A stretch of DNA of 64,000 nt from Deltaproteobacteria bacterium. GTDB taxonomy: Bacteria > Myxococcota_A > Polyangia > Polyangiales > JADJMO01. Position 1 is the stretch's first letter; each line of letters starts with the position of its first letter. The notes under the pieces are model-generated. The model worked only from the letters and a program-made list of their open reading frames with translations, had not been told where the DNA came from and did not search any database. The stretch spans positions 1 to 64,000 of the forward strand of contig JACPFM010000004.1 of the NCBI GenBank assembly GCA_016182965.1. The letters are read 5' to 3'. The position numbers and the translations under genes are program-made. Shown here in pieces: positions 44,132 to 51,831 of the stretch.

Positions 44132-44434
44132 ATGACCGAGGACGACGAAGGCGACCTCGATCCCGAGGCCGTGGCCGAGCTGCCGATCGACGGGGTGCTC
44201 GACCTGCACACGTTCTCGCCGCGCGAAGTCGGCGATCTGGTGCCGGACTGGCTCGACGAGTGCCGCGCGCACGGCCTCCGCGAGGTGCGCATCATCCATG
44301 GAAAGGGCACCGGCGCGCTGCGTCGCACGGTGCACGCCATCCTCGATCGGCGTGACGACGTTCTCGAATACCGGCTCGCGCCGGCGAACCGCGGCGGGTG
44401 GGGCGCGACGATCGTGTGGTTGAAGGAGCGCTGA
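44132..44434 (+). CDS. Smr-domain protein
   Basis: This is a 100-residue stand-alone Smr domain. The conserved LDLH is VLDLHTFSP and the nuclease-associated loop is IIHGKGTGALRRTV, with the closing TIVWLKER. Small Smr proteins are nucleases or nucleic-acid-binding proteins acting on DNA branches or on collided ribosomes (SmrB, MutS2 tail); which applies here cannot be decided. It starts 10 nt after the membrane-protein stop. Confidence 0.9.
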   Translation: MTEDDEGDLDPEAVAELPIDGVLDLHTFSPREVGDLVPDWLDECRAHGLREVRIIHGKGTGALRRTVHAILDRRDDVLEYRLAPANRGGWGATIVWLKER

Positions 44435-44631
44435 GCCGCGGGAAGTGCACGGTCGAGTCGGCTCGCGCAAGGCGCGGAAGAAGCCGGTCGTGGCATCGAT
44501 CAGGCGCCACGAAGCGCGGATCGAAACGGTCCCGCCGGATCGCGTGGGCGGCGTTCGAGCTCGGCGCCAGCCGCCTCGGGCGAAACTCGAGCTGGCCGAC
44601 GGCGGCGACCGGTGCTTATGAAAGGCGCCGG

Positions 44632-46359
44632 ATGTCTCTGGATCTGCTCCTCGTCTCGCCCCCTGTCGCCAACTTCGGCCAGTGCAGCTCGGGCATCTCC
44701 GTCCTGACGCCCTACCTCCGCTCGCGCGGGTTCGACGTGCGGGCGTGGGATCTCGCGATCGACGCGTTCCACTCCTTCCATTCGCCGGAGTACGTCGCGC
44801 GCTGCCTTCAGAAGCTCGAGGCCGCCGGCGGCGCCGACGAAGAGCTGCTCGCGACCGCCCGCCGCGTGATCGGCGACATCGACGAGGCCAAGCGCGCGCT
44901 GCGCCGGCCGGACATCGCCCGCGATCACGAGTCGATGCGCTGGGCCTTCCGCACCATCGGCGACGTGGGCATCGTGATGACCGCGGCGGCGTTCGGCCGC
45001 TACGACCACAACTTCCGCGCGTTCACCATCCCGAGCGCGATGGCCAGCTTCGGCGCCCTCGAAGCGGCCGTGCGCGACCCCGAGCGCAACCCGTACCTCG
45101 CGTTCCTCGAGGAGCACGCGCTGCCGCGCATCGCGCGCGAGCAGCCCAAGGCGCTCGGCATCAGCGTCACCTACTTCTCGCAGCTCGTCCCCGCGCTCAC
45201 GCTGGCGCACCTGGTCCGAGAGCATCTGCCCGAGGTGAAGATCGTCTTCGGCGGCGCCTACCTCACCGCGGTCGACGCCGAGATCGAGACCATCCCGACG
45301 AGCGTGATGCCCGCCGAGGCCGTCATCCTGCACGACGGCGAGGAGGCCCTCGAGCAGTGGCTCGCGCTGGTCGTGCGCGGCGAGGGCTCGGAGGACGACC
45401 TGCCGAACACGTGGCTGAACCGCGGCGACAGGTTCCGTCGCGCGGCCAACCGCCGCTCGGTGCGCACCGATCTGACGAAGCTCCCGATCCCGATGTGGAG
45501 CGCCGACGGCCTCGAGCTCGACAAGTACCTCGTCCCCAAATACCCGATCCCCCTGCCCCTCTCGCGCGGGTGCTACTGGGGCCGCTGCGAGTACTGCAAC
45601 ATCTCGAGCCAGACCGCGGCGTCGTATCGCACTCGCCCGACGGCGATGGCCATCGCCGACATGCGCGCCGCGATCGCCGAGACGGGCTCCAACTGGTTCG
45701 ACTTCCCCGTCGACTCGTTCCGCCCACGCGAGCTGCACGAGCTGGCCAAGGCGATCCTCGCCGAGGGGCTCGAGGTCGAGTGGGGCGCCGAGGTGCTGCT
45801 CGATCCGAACTTCACCGACGAGGTGCTCGAGGAGCTCGCCCGATCGGGGCTCCGCTGCCTGCGCTTCGGCCTCGAGAGCGCCAACGCCGAGACCCGCAAG
45901 GCGATGAACAAGCCCACCGGCTCGGCGGCCACGCGCATCATGAAGGCGTGCAAGGCCAACGGGGTGCAGACGGCGGTGATGCTCATCGCCGGCTTCCCGA
46001 CGGAGACCCAGGCGCAGCTGCGAGAGACGTACGACTACCTCGCCGAGAACTCCGACTGCATCGACTTCGTGACGATCCACCCGTTCTCGCTCGTCCCCGG
46101 CGCGCCGATATCGCACGACCCGTCGAAGTTCGGGCTGTACCTGCTGCCCGAGAAGAGCGTGATGCGCACGTCGCTGCCGTTCGTGAGCACCAACCCCGTC
46201 GGCATGCGCAACGAGGACCTGCCGCGCGTGATCGAGGCGATGCGCGACGGCCTGAAGGAGTTCTACCCCGACCTCGGCGAGCTCTGGACGGTGGCCATCG
46301 GCGGCTGGATGACCTTCCCGGCCTGCTGCGTGCCGAGCAACGGCCCGAAGGCCAATTGA
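44632..46359 (+). CDS. B12-binding-type radical SAM protein with CX4CX2C cluster motif
   Basis: This is a 575-residue protein. The N-terminal region (LDLLLVSPPVANFGQCSSGI, then a helical insertion, then ALGISVTYFSQLVPALTLA and KIVFGGAYLTA) matches a cobalamin-binding-like Rossmann domain. The radical SAM core begins at RGCYWGRCEYCN: Cys314, Cys319 and Cys322 give CX4CX2C rather than CX3CX2C. Downstream are LRCLRFGLESANAETRKAMN and the AVMLIAGFPTET strand, normal for this superfamily. The C-terminus has a CC pair. It is probably a methylase or rearrangement enzyme, with unknown substrate. A DUF2332 gene follows after 31 nt. Confidence 0.82.
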   Translation: MSLDLLLVSPPVANFGQCSSGISVLTPYLRSRGFDVRAWDLAIDAFHSFHSPEYVARCLQKLEAAGGADEELLATARRVIGDIDEAKRALRRPDIARDHESMRWAFRTIGDVGIVMTAAAFGRYDHNFRAFTIPSAMASFGALEAAVRDPERNPYLAFLEEHALPRIAREQPKALGISVTYFSQLVPALTLAHLVREHLPEVKIVFGGAYLTAVDAEIETIPTSVMPAEAVILHDGEEALEQWLALVVRGEGSEDDLPNTWLNRGDRFRRAANRRSVRTDLTKLPIPMWSADGLELDKYLVPKYPIPLPLSRGCYWGRCEYCNISSQTAASYRTRPTAMAIADMRAAIAETGSNWFDFPVDSFRPRELHELAKAILAEGLEVEWGAEVLLDPNFTDEVLEELARSGLRCLRFGLESANAETRKAMNKPTGSAATRIMKACKANGVQTAVMLIAGFPTETQAQLRETYDYLAENSDCIDFVTIHPFSLVPGAPISHDPSKFGLYLLPEKSVMRTSLPFVSTNPVGMRNEDLPRVIEAMRDGLKEFYPDLGELWTVAIGGWMTFPACCVPSNGPKAN

Positions 46360-46390
46360 CCGTCGCACGCCCCGACCCCACCGTCGCGCC

Positions 46391-47416
46391 ATGGCTCGAG
46401 GCCTCGAGGGGTTCCACGACGACGTGGAGGTGAGCGCCGCCTACGTCGCCCAGCGCGGCGTCCCGGTCTACGCGTCGGCGCTCCGCGCTGCGGTGTCGCT
46501 CTTCGCGAGCGACGAGCGGCTGCGCGCGCGCGTGCTCGACGCGTGGGGTGCGCGCGAGTTCCACGCCAGCTACGAGCGCCCGATGCTCCTGCTGGCGGCC
46601 CTGCGCTTCGAGGCGCTCGGCGATCGCGGCCACCCGCTCTCGCGCGAGATCGCCGAAGAGCGCGGCGACGGCATCGTCGATCGCGAGGCCCTCGCCGCGG
46701 CGATGACCGACGCGGTGCTCGAGACGATGCGCTCTCGCGCGGTGCAGACCAACGAGGTCTCCCGCTCGATCGCCTGGCGGCTCGCGCTCGGCGAGCTCCC
46801 GCGCGGCGAGCTCGCGCTCGTCGATCTCCCGCGCGACGAGCTCGCGCTCGTCGACCTCGGGTGCAGCGCGGCGCTCAACCTCGTGGGCGACGAGGTCGAT
46901 CAGGCGTGGACGAGCCCCGACGGCGCGCCCATCCCGCTGGTCCCGACCACGCACGTCACCGCGCGTTTCGGGCTCGATCGAAGGCCGATCGACGCGCGCG
47001 ACGAGCGCGAGGCGCGCTGGCTGCGCGCGTGCATCTGGCCCGGGCAGACCGATCGGTCGGCGCGTCTCGACGAGGCGCTCTCGCTCGCCGCGCGGGCGCT
47101 CGACGCGGGCGAGATCTCGCTCCACGCCGTCGACGCCGAGGAGATGCCGAGCTGGCTCGAGCGGCTCGACCGGCGCGCGCTCGCGATGCAGACGGTGTTC
47201 GTCGAATACCTCCCGCCCGACGTGCGCGCGCGTTACGAGGCCGGTATGCGGCGCTGGCTCGCCGCGCGCCCGGACTGCGCGTGGGTCGAGCTCGAGACGG
47301 GCCCCGGCGCCCACGGCCCGGCGGTGATCCGCCTCCATCGCGCGACGGGCGCGACGGTCCTCGCGTCGTGCGAGTACCACCCGCGCGTCGTGCACCTCGA
47401 GCGCGCCCGCGGCTGA
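46391..47416 (+). CDS. DUF2332-family protein
   Basis: This is a 341-residue protein. Family blocks visible are SRAVQTNEVSRSIAW, ALVDLGCSAALNL (a glycine-rich loop like motif I of Rossmann methyltransferases), RFGLDRRPIDARDEREARWL and ACIWPGQTDRSARLDEAL, and near the end VFVEYLPPDVRARYEAGM. DUF2332 is common in high-GC bacteria and has no assigned reaction. The motif-I-like loop makes nucleotide or SAM binding possible. Two near-identical LPRxELALVD units (about 138-152) are an internal duplication. The 31-nt gap to the radical SAM gene suggests one transcript. Confidence 0.8.
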   Translation: MARGLEGFHDDVEVSAAYVAQRGVPVYASALRAAVSLFASDERLRARVLDAWGAREFHASYERPMLLLAALRFEALGDRGHPLSREIAEERGDGIVDREALAAAMTDAVLETMRSRAVQTNEVSRSIAWRLALGELPRGELALVDLPRDELALVDLGCSAALNLVGDEVDQAWTSPDGAPIPLVPTTHVTARFGLDRRPIDARDEREARWLRACIWPGQTDRSARLDEALSLAARALDAGEISLHAVDAEEMPSWLERLDRRALAMQTVFVEYLPPDVRARYEAGMRRWLAARPDCAWVELETGPGAHGPAVIRLHRATGATVLASCEYHPRVVHLERARG

Positions 47417-47552
47417 TCACCTCATTTCGCGGCGGCGCGCACCGCGAGCGCGGCCTGACAGCCGTGCAGCTCCTCGGCGTCGGCCATCGCGCTGGGCACG
47501 TGGATGTCCGACGCGTCGACCTCGGTGCGCACGCGGATGACCACGATTATCG

Positions 47553-48147
47553 TCAGTGTCCGGGCGCGTCGTCGCTCGGCGCCGGCGGGAAGACCGACTT
47601 GGGCCCGTGGTGGCCGGCCTTGGTCTCCTTCTCGAGCTTGTGACCGGCGTGCTGAAGGTAGAGCGCCGCCGCGACGAAGAGGACCGCGAGCCCGAGCCAC
47701 AGCAGGTGGACCGGCTGGTCGTACTTCATCTTCACCGCCGACTCGAAGAGACGGACGATCAAGATCACGAGGATGACCTTGCCGACGGCGCCCTTGAGGT
47801 CGTCGATCGAGCCAGTTCGGGCGCGAGTCCTCGTGGCGGCTCGCCGGATCGATCTTGCTGATGAAGAGCTCGTAGATGCCCATCGCGAAGATGAGCAGGA
47901 CGGTCGCGAACAGGAACGAGTCGACCGACGAGATGAAGGCGATGGACATCTCCTCGCCGCCGTCGTGACCGCCGAACGGGTGATGGAAGAACTCGACAGC
48001 CGTCTGGTAGATGACGATCGCGCCGCGCACGAACATCAGCACCGAGGAGATGAGCGAGCCGATCACCGCCAGGATGACGATCAACCGAGAGTTGAAGAGG
48101 AAGGTCTCGAAGACCGTCTCGAGGAAGCGCTGGATTCGTCCGAACAT
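47553..48147 (-). pseudogene. YqhA/UPF0114 family membrane protein, frameshifted
   Basis: ATG 48147 opens a frame with two membrane helices (RLIVILAVIGSLISSVLM and SSVDSFLFATVLLIFAMG), then YELFISKIDPASRHEDSRP NWLD, as in YqhA proteins. At about 47815 the sense passes to another frame (DDLKGAVGKVILVILIVRLF, then ESAVKMKYDQPVHLLWLGLA), ending at 47553. The family normally reads LDIDDLK here. The observed DNA is explained by loss of two bases between GA and TC, or gain of one. YqhA proteins are three-helix inner-membrane proteins of unknown role. Apart from the shift the gene looks intact. As written, the first frame runs on to 47422. Confidence 0.75.
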
Positions 48148-48272
48148 CGCGGGCCCCCTCGTACCACGACTGGACGCCGTGCGTCACTTCACCGGCGTCC
48201 TCGCGGTGGCCGCCGCGGTCTTCGTGCCGTTCGGCCCGAAGCCGGACGCGCGCCGAGACGTCGAGCCCACCT

Positions 48273-49145
48273 TCAGAACGGAAGCTCGTCCCAGAAGGAC
48301 TCCACCGTCCGGGCGACGCGCGACGGATCTTCGAGCTGCGGCCAGTGCCCGAGCTCGGGCCAGGTGCGAAGACGCGCGCCGGGGATCTCGCCGGCGAGCG
48401 CGCGCGCGATCGCGAGCACCGCGACCGGATCGCGCTCGCCCCAGGCGACCAGGGTCGGCACGTCGAGCCGTTCGAGCGCGCCGATCCAGCGGTGCCGGAA
48501 GCGCTCCCGCTCGTCGAGGTAGGAGATGATCTGCGGGAGCCGCGCGGCGCCGTCGTCCCGCGCGACCAGCTCCCACATGGCGTCGAGCTCCGCGTCGGTG
48601 GGCCTCCTCGCGCAGAGACGCGCGATCTGCGGCCCGAAGGTGCGACGGCTGCTGACCGCGGCGAACAGCCGGCCGGCGCGCGATCGCAGCAGGCGTTGCC
48701 CGATGGTCAGGTGCGCGAGCTCGAGGTGCACGCTGCCGTTCATCAGGACGAGGCTCGCGAGCTCGATCGGCAGGGTGCTCCACGCGCGTCGCGCGCAGAG
48801 CTCGGTGGCGACGCTCGTGCCCATGTCGTGGGCGAGCAGGTGCGCTCGGGCGATCCCGCAGGCACGGGCGACCGTCAGCGCGACGTCTGCCTGCTCGAAC
48901 AAGGAGTACGCGTGGCGCGCAGGCTTGTCGGAGAACCCGTAGCCGAGGAAGTCGAAGGCGACGACGCGCCGCCGGCGCGCGAGGAGGTCGACGACCTCGG
49001 CGAAATCCCAGGAGGCGGTCGGAAACCCGTGCAGCACCAGCACGGGTGTTCCTTCGTGCTCGGCGCCCGTGTCGACGACGAACACCGCGCCGGCGGGCGT
49101 CGTCACCGTGCGCCCGCGCGCCTTCCAGGCCGAGAGGGGGATCAC
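48273..49145 (-). CDS. alpha/beta hydrolase, haloalkane dehalogenase/epoxide hydrolase-like
   Basis: This is a 290-residue enzyme. The nucleophile elbow is LLAHDMGTSVA with Asp107, not Ser, so it belongs with the haloalkane dehalogenase and epoxide hydrolase branch. The oxyanion motif is LHGFPTASWDF, the acid lies in WGERDPVAV, and the base His in PELGHWPQLEDP. GTG 49145 is fixed by a perfect TAGGCT 6 nt upstream. A halide-stabilising Trp next to Asp is absent (Met follows), which favours epoxide or another ester hydrolysis. It is divergent from the dehydrogenase gene. Confidence 0.85.
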   Translation of the reverse strand: MIPLSAWKARGRTVTTPAGAVFVVDTGAEHEGTPVLVLHGFPTASWDFAEVVDLLARRRRVVAFDFLGYGFSDKPARHAYSLFEQADVALTVARACGIARAHLLAHDMGTSVATELCARRAWSTLPIELASLVLMNGSVHLELAHLTIGQRLLRSRAGRLFAAVSSRRTFGPQIARLCARRPTDAELDAMWELVARDDGAARLPQIISYLDERERFRHRWIGALERLDVPTLVAWGERDPVAVLAIARALAGEIPGARLRTWPELGHWPQLEDPSRVARTVESFWDELPF

Positions 49146-49151
49146 GCGAGC

Positions 49152-49157
49152 AGCCTA
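49152..49157 (-). promoter_or_regulatory. putative -10 element, leaderless
   Basis: TAGGCT on the minus strand, 6 nt before GTG 49145. Confidence 0.45.
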
Positions 49158-49210
49158 CACGGGTCGAGCAGGGCGGGAGGCGAACGCGTGCCGCCAGGCG
49201 AGGAACTGGC

Positions 49211-49216
49211 TACAGA
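49211..49216 (+). promoter_or_regulatory. putative -10 element, leaderless
   Basis: TACAGA lies 6 nt before ATG 49223 and selects this start over longer in-frame options. Confidence 0.35.
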
Positions 49217-49222
49217 GAGCCG

Positions 49223-50074
49223 ATGATCGCCTTCCTCGGAACGGGTCTCCTCGGTGCGAATTTCGTGCGCGCGCTGCGCCGGCGCGGTGAGGCGGTGCAG
49301 GTGTGGAACCGCACGCCCGCGAAGGCGCAGGCGCTCGAGGCCGAGGGCGCGCGCGCGTTCGTCGATCCCGCCGCCGCCGTCGGTGGCGCGACGCGCATCC
49401 ACCTCGCGCTGTCCGACGACGCGGCCGTCGACGAGGTGCTCGAGCGCGCCTCCGCCGGCATGACCAGGGGCGCGTTGATCGTCGATCACACGACCACCTC
49501 GGCCTCCGCCGTCGGCGAGCGGCGCGCCCGATGGCGCGAGCGCGGGATGACCTTCGTGCACGCGCCGGTGTTCATGGGGCCGTCCAACGCGCTCGCCGGC
49601 ACCGGCCTGATGCTGGTCTCCGGCGATCCAGCCGACGTGGCCAGGGTGCGGCCGCTGCTCGAGCCGATGACCGGCAAGGTCGTCGACCTCGGGCCGCGCG
49701 TCGACGCTGCGGCCGCCTTCAAGCTGTTCGGCAACGCGTTCCTCATGTTCATCACCACCGGCCTCGCCGACATGTTCGCGCTCGCCAAGGCGCTGCGCGT
49801 CGCGCCGGCAGAGGCCGCGACGCTGTTCGATCACTTCAACCCCGGCAGCACGGTCGGCGCGCGCGCGAAGCGCATGCTCGACGGCGACTTCGCGACGCCC
49901 TCGTGGGAGCTGTCGATGGCCCGCAAGGACGCGCGCCTCATGCTCGAGGCGGCGAGCCGCGCGGGAGTCGATCTGGCCGTGCTGCCCGCGATCGCCGCCC
50001 GTATGGACGCGGTCATCGCCGAGGGTCACGGCGGCGACGACTGGACGGTGCTGGGCAAGGACTCAGTCGAGTAG
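49223..50074 (+). CDS. beta-hydroxyacid dehydrogenase (HIBADH/GLYR family)
   Basis: This is a 283-residue NAD(P)-dependent enzyme. The dinucleotide loop is FLGTGLLGANF (GxGxxG), Asn/Arg-Thr in VWNRTPAK suggests NADPH preference, and the substrate motif DHTTTSAS follows. The catalytic lysine is Lys167 in AFKLFGN. It is typical in length for 3-hydroxyisobutyrate dehydrogenase or glyoxylate/succinic-semialdehyde reductase. ATG 49223 follows TACAGA by 6 nt. The physiological substrate cannot be settled from the sequence. Confidence 0.85.
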   Translation: MIAFLGTGLLGANFVRALRRRGEAVQVWNRTPAKAQALEAEGARAFVDPAAAVGGATRIHLALSDDAAVDEVLERASAGMTRGALIVDHTTTSASAVGERRARWRERGMTFVHAPVFMGPSNALAGTGLMLVSGDPADVARVRPLLEPMTGKVVDLGPRVDAAAAFKLFGNAFLMFITTGLADMFALAKALRVAPAEAATLFDHFNPGSTVGARAKRMLDGDFATPSWELSMARKDARLMLEAASRAGVDLAVLPAIAARMDAVIAEGHGGDDWTVLGKDSVE

Positions 50075-50131
50075 ATCCGGCCTCGGGTCGCGCTTCCCCT
50101 CCGCTCGCGCCGGCGCTCCCATGCAGGGATC

Positions 50132-51706
50132 GTGAAGGTCCGTCTCGCGCTCCAGGTCGGGACGTCATCGCTCGCCAACACCGCGGCGGCCGCAACGACG
50201 ATCGTGCCGGGCGCCGTCGCCGCCGCGTCGCTCGCCTTCGCGACGAAGCCCGGCTGGCTGCACCTCGCGGCCTCCGCGCTCGGCGCCTACTTCGCCGTGT
50301 ACGGAGCGCTCCAGATCCGACACGCGGTGCGCACGCGCGCGAGCGACGCCGTGCTCGACGCGGAAGGGTTCGCCATCGAGGGCGGGCCGCACCAGGGCGT
50401 GCGCGTCCCTTGGTCCGACGTCGACCCGGCGCGCACGCACGCCGAGACGGTCGCGGAGAAGCGGCTCACCGTCGGGAAGATCGTGGGCGACGCGCTCTTC
50501 CTGGTGATGTCGGCCATCTTCACCAACGACCTCGAGCTCGCGCCCGAAGAGAAGGTGCCGATCCGCAAGCTGCACCTCGGCCTGCGCGACGGTCGCACGC
50601 TGCTGCTCGCCGAGGCGGAGCACCCGGCCGAGCAGGTCTCGGTCGACGCGCTCCTCGGGACGATTCGAGCGCGCACCGCGCCGGCATCGAACGCTCCGCC
50701 CGTCGCGCCTCCCGACGTGCTCGCGTGCGCGTCATGCCGCGCGCCGCTCCCGCCCGTCGACGCCGACGCGGCCGCTTGCCGGTACTGCGGAGCGTGGACG
50801 AGGATGCCCGACGAGGTTCGCGCGCGGCTGCGCGCCCACGTCGAGACCGCGCAGTCGCGGGCGAGCATCGGCCGGGCGATCGCGCACCTCCTCGAGCAGC
50901 CGGGCGCGCGCGCGGCGAGCACGACGCTGCTGCTCGTCGCGTTCGCGAGCCTCGCGCTGTGGGCCGCGGTGATCGCCGCGCTCGGGCTCTCGGGCTTCGA
51001 CACCGTCGGCACGTTCGAGGTCGTGTGGATCCTCCTCGCCGGCCTCCTCGCGGTGGGCGCGCTGTTCGTGCTGGCGCGCACCGCGCTCGTCCGGCGCCGC
51101 GCGCTGCACCTCTTGTCGGCCGCGTTCGGCGCGCGCGCCCCGCGCGACGCGCGGAGCGGCTGGTCGTGCCGGCGCTGCGGCGGCCCCCTGCCCGCGACCG
51201 AGGGCCTCGTCGCGCGCTGCGGGTTCTGCGACGCCGAGAGTGTCCTCGGGATCGATCTCCGCTCGGACGTCGCGCCGACCCGCTCGCACGCGAGCGATCT
51301 GGAGGGCGTGCTCGCCGGCGCGCGCAAGGAGCGCCGCTCGTACCTCTGGCTCGCAGCCGGGGCGGTTCTCGTCGCGACGTTCGCCGGCGGGATGGCATCG
51401 GTCACCATCGAGGATGCGCGCGAGCACGCGCGATGGAAGGCGGCCTGCGACGGCGACGAGGCGAGCGCGTGTCGCAAGCTCGCTCAACGGTTCGACTACG
51501 GCCACGGCGTCGCGAAGGACCAGGACGCCGCGTTCGTCCTCTATCGAAAGGCCTGCAAGCTCGGAGACGGCGAGGCCTGCGACTCGCTCGCGAGCTTCTA
51601 CATCCTCGGGCTCGGGACCACGGTCGACATGGCCGCCGGCGATCGCGCGCGCGCCCGCGCGTGCAAGCTCGGCTACGCGAAGGCGTGCAAGCAGGAGCAC
51701 GAGTAG
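50132..51706 (+). CDS. membrane protein with zinc ribbons and Sel1 repeats
   Basis: This is a 524-residue protein starting at GTG 50132. An N-terminal membrane block (about 20-62) is followed by a PH-like segment (VLDAEGFAIEGGPHQGVRVP), then CASCRAPLPPVDADAAACRYC, a zinc ribbon. Two transmembrane helices (about 265-290 and 295-318) precede a second ribbon (CRRCGGPLPATEGLVARCGFC), another helix (about 405-422), and C-terminal Sel1-like repeats (ACRKLAQRFDYGHGVAKDQD, ACDSLASFYILGLGTTVDMA) rich in cysteine. Such architectures are seen in uncharacterised myxobacterial proteins. A metal-stabilised scaffold at the membrane is plausible. Confidence 0.75.
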   Translation: MKVRLALQVGTSSLANTAAAATTIVPGAVAAASLAFATKPGWLHLAASALGAYFAVYGALQIRHAVRTRASDAVLDAEGFAIEGGPHQGVRVPWSDVDPARTHAETVAEKRLTVGKIVGDALFLVMSAIFTNDLELAPEEKVPIRKLHLGLRDGRTLLLAEAEHPAEQVSVDALLGTIRARTAPASNAPPVAPPDVLACASCRAPLPPVDADAAACRYCGAWTRMPDEVRARLRAHVETAQSRASIGRAIAHLLEQPGARAASTTLLLVAFASLALWAAVIAALGLSGFDTVGTFEVVWILLAGLLAVGALFVLARTALVRRRALHLLSAAFGARAPRDARSGWSCRRCGGPLPATEGLVARCGFCDAESVLGIDLRSDVAPTRSHASDLEGVLAGARKERRSYLWLAAGAVLVATFAGGMASVTIEDAREHARWKAACDGDEASACRKLAQRFDYGHGVAKDQDAAFVLYRKACKLGDGEACDSLASFYILGLGTTVDMAAGDRARARACKLGYAKACKQEHE

Positions 51707-51817
51707 CGCCTCGCGCGCTGCTGCACCGCGTCGCGATCAGTGAGGCCGCTGTCGCCCCCCCGCCTGAGCGTCACGCGAGGCTACCACCGAGAGCCACGCG
51801 CGCCGAGCGCGCGATGC

Positions 51818-51823
51818 TAGCCT
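51818..51823 (+). promoter_or_regulatory. putative -10 element, leaderless
   Basis: TAGCCT, a TAnnnT match, lies 8 nt before ATG 51832. Confidence 0.4.
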
Positions 51824-51831
51824 CGCGCGCC

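Noticed and set aside
44435..44631. Upstream extension of the radical SAM gene to about 44398
   Set aside because: The extra residues are Arg/Ser-rich and overlap the Smr gene; the family-like N-terminus begins at ATG 44632.
47422..47552. In-frame tail after the YqhA shift (TEVDASDIHVPSAMADAEEL) as a separate small gene
   Set aside because: Looks partly protein-like but is under 45 residues with no start signal; most likely unused reading after the frameshift or an unidentifiable remnant.
48178..48272. Signal-peptide-like start (RHFTGVLAVAAAVFVPFG) on the plus strand
   Set aside because: The frame soon becomes Arg-rich and runs antisense into the hydrolase gene; no stop or domain supports it.
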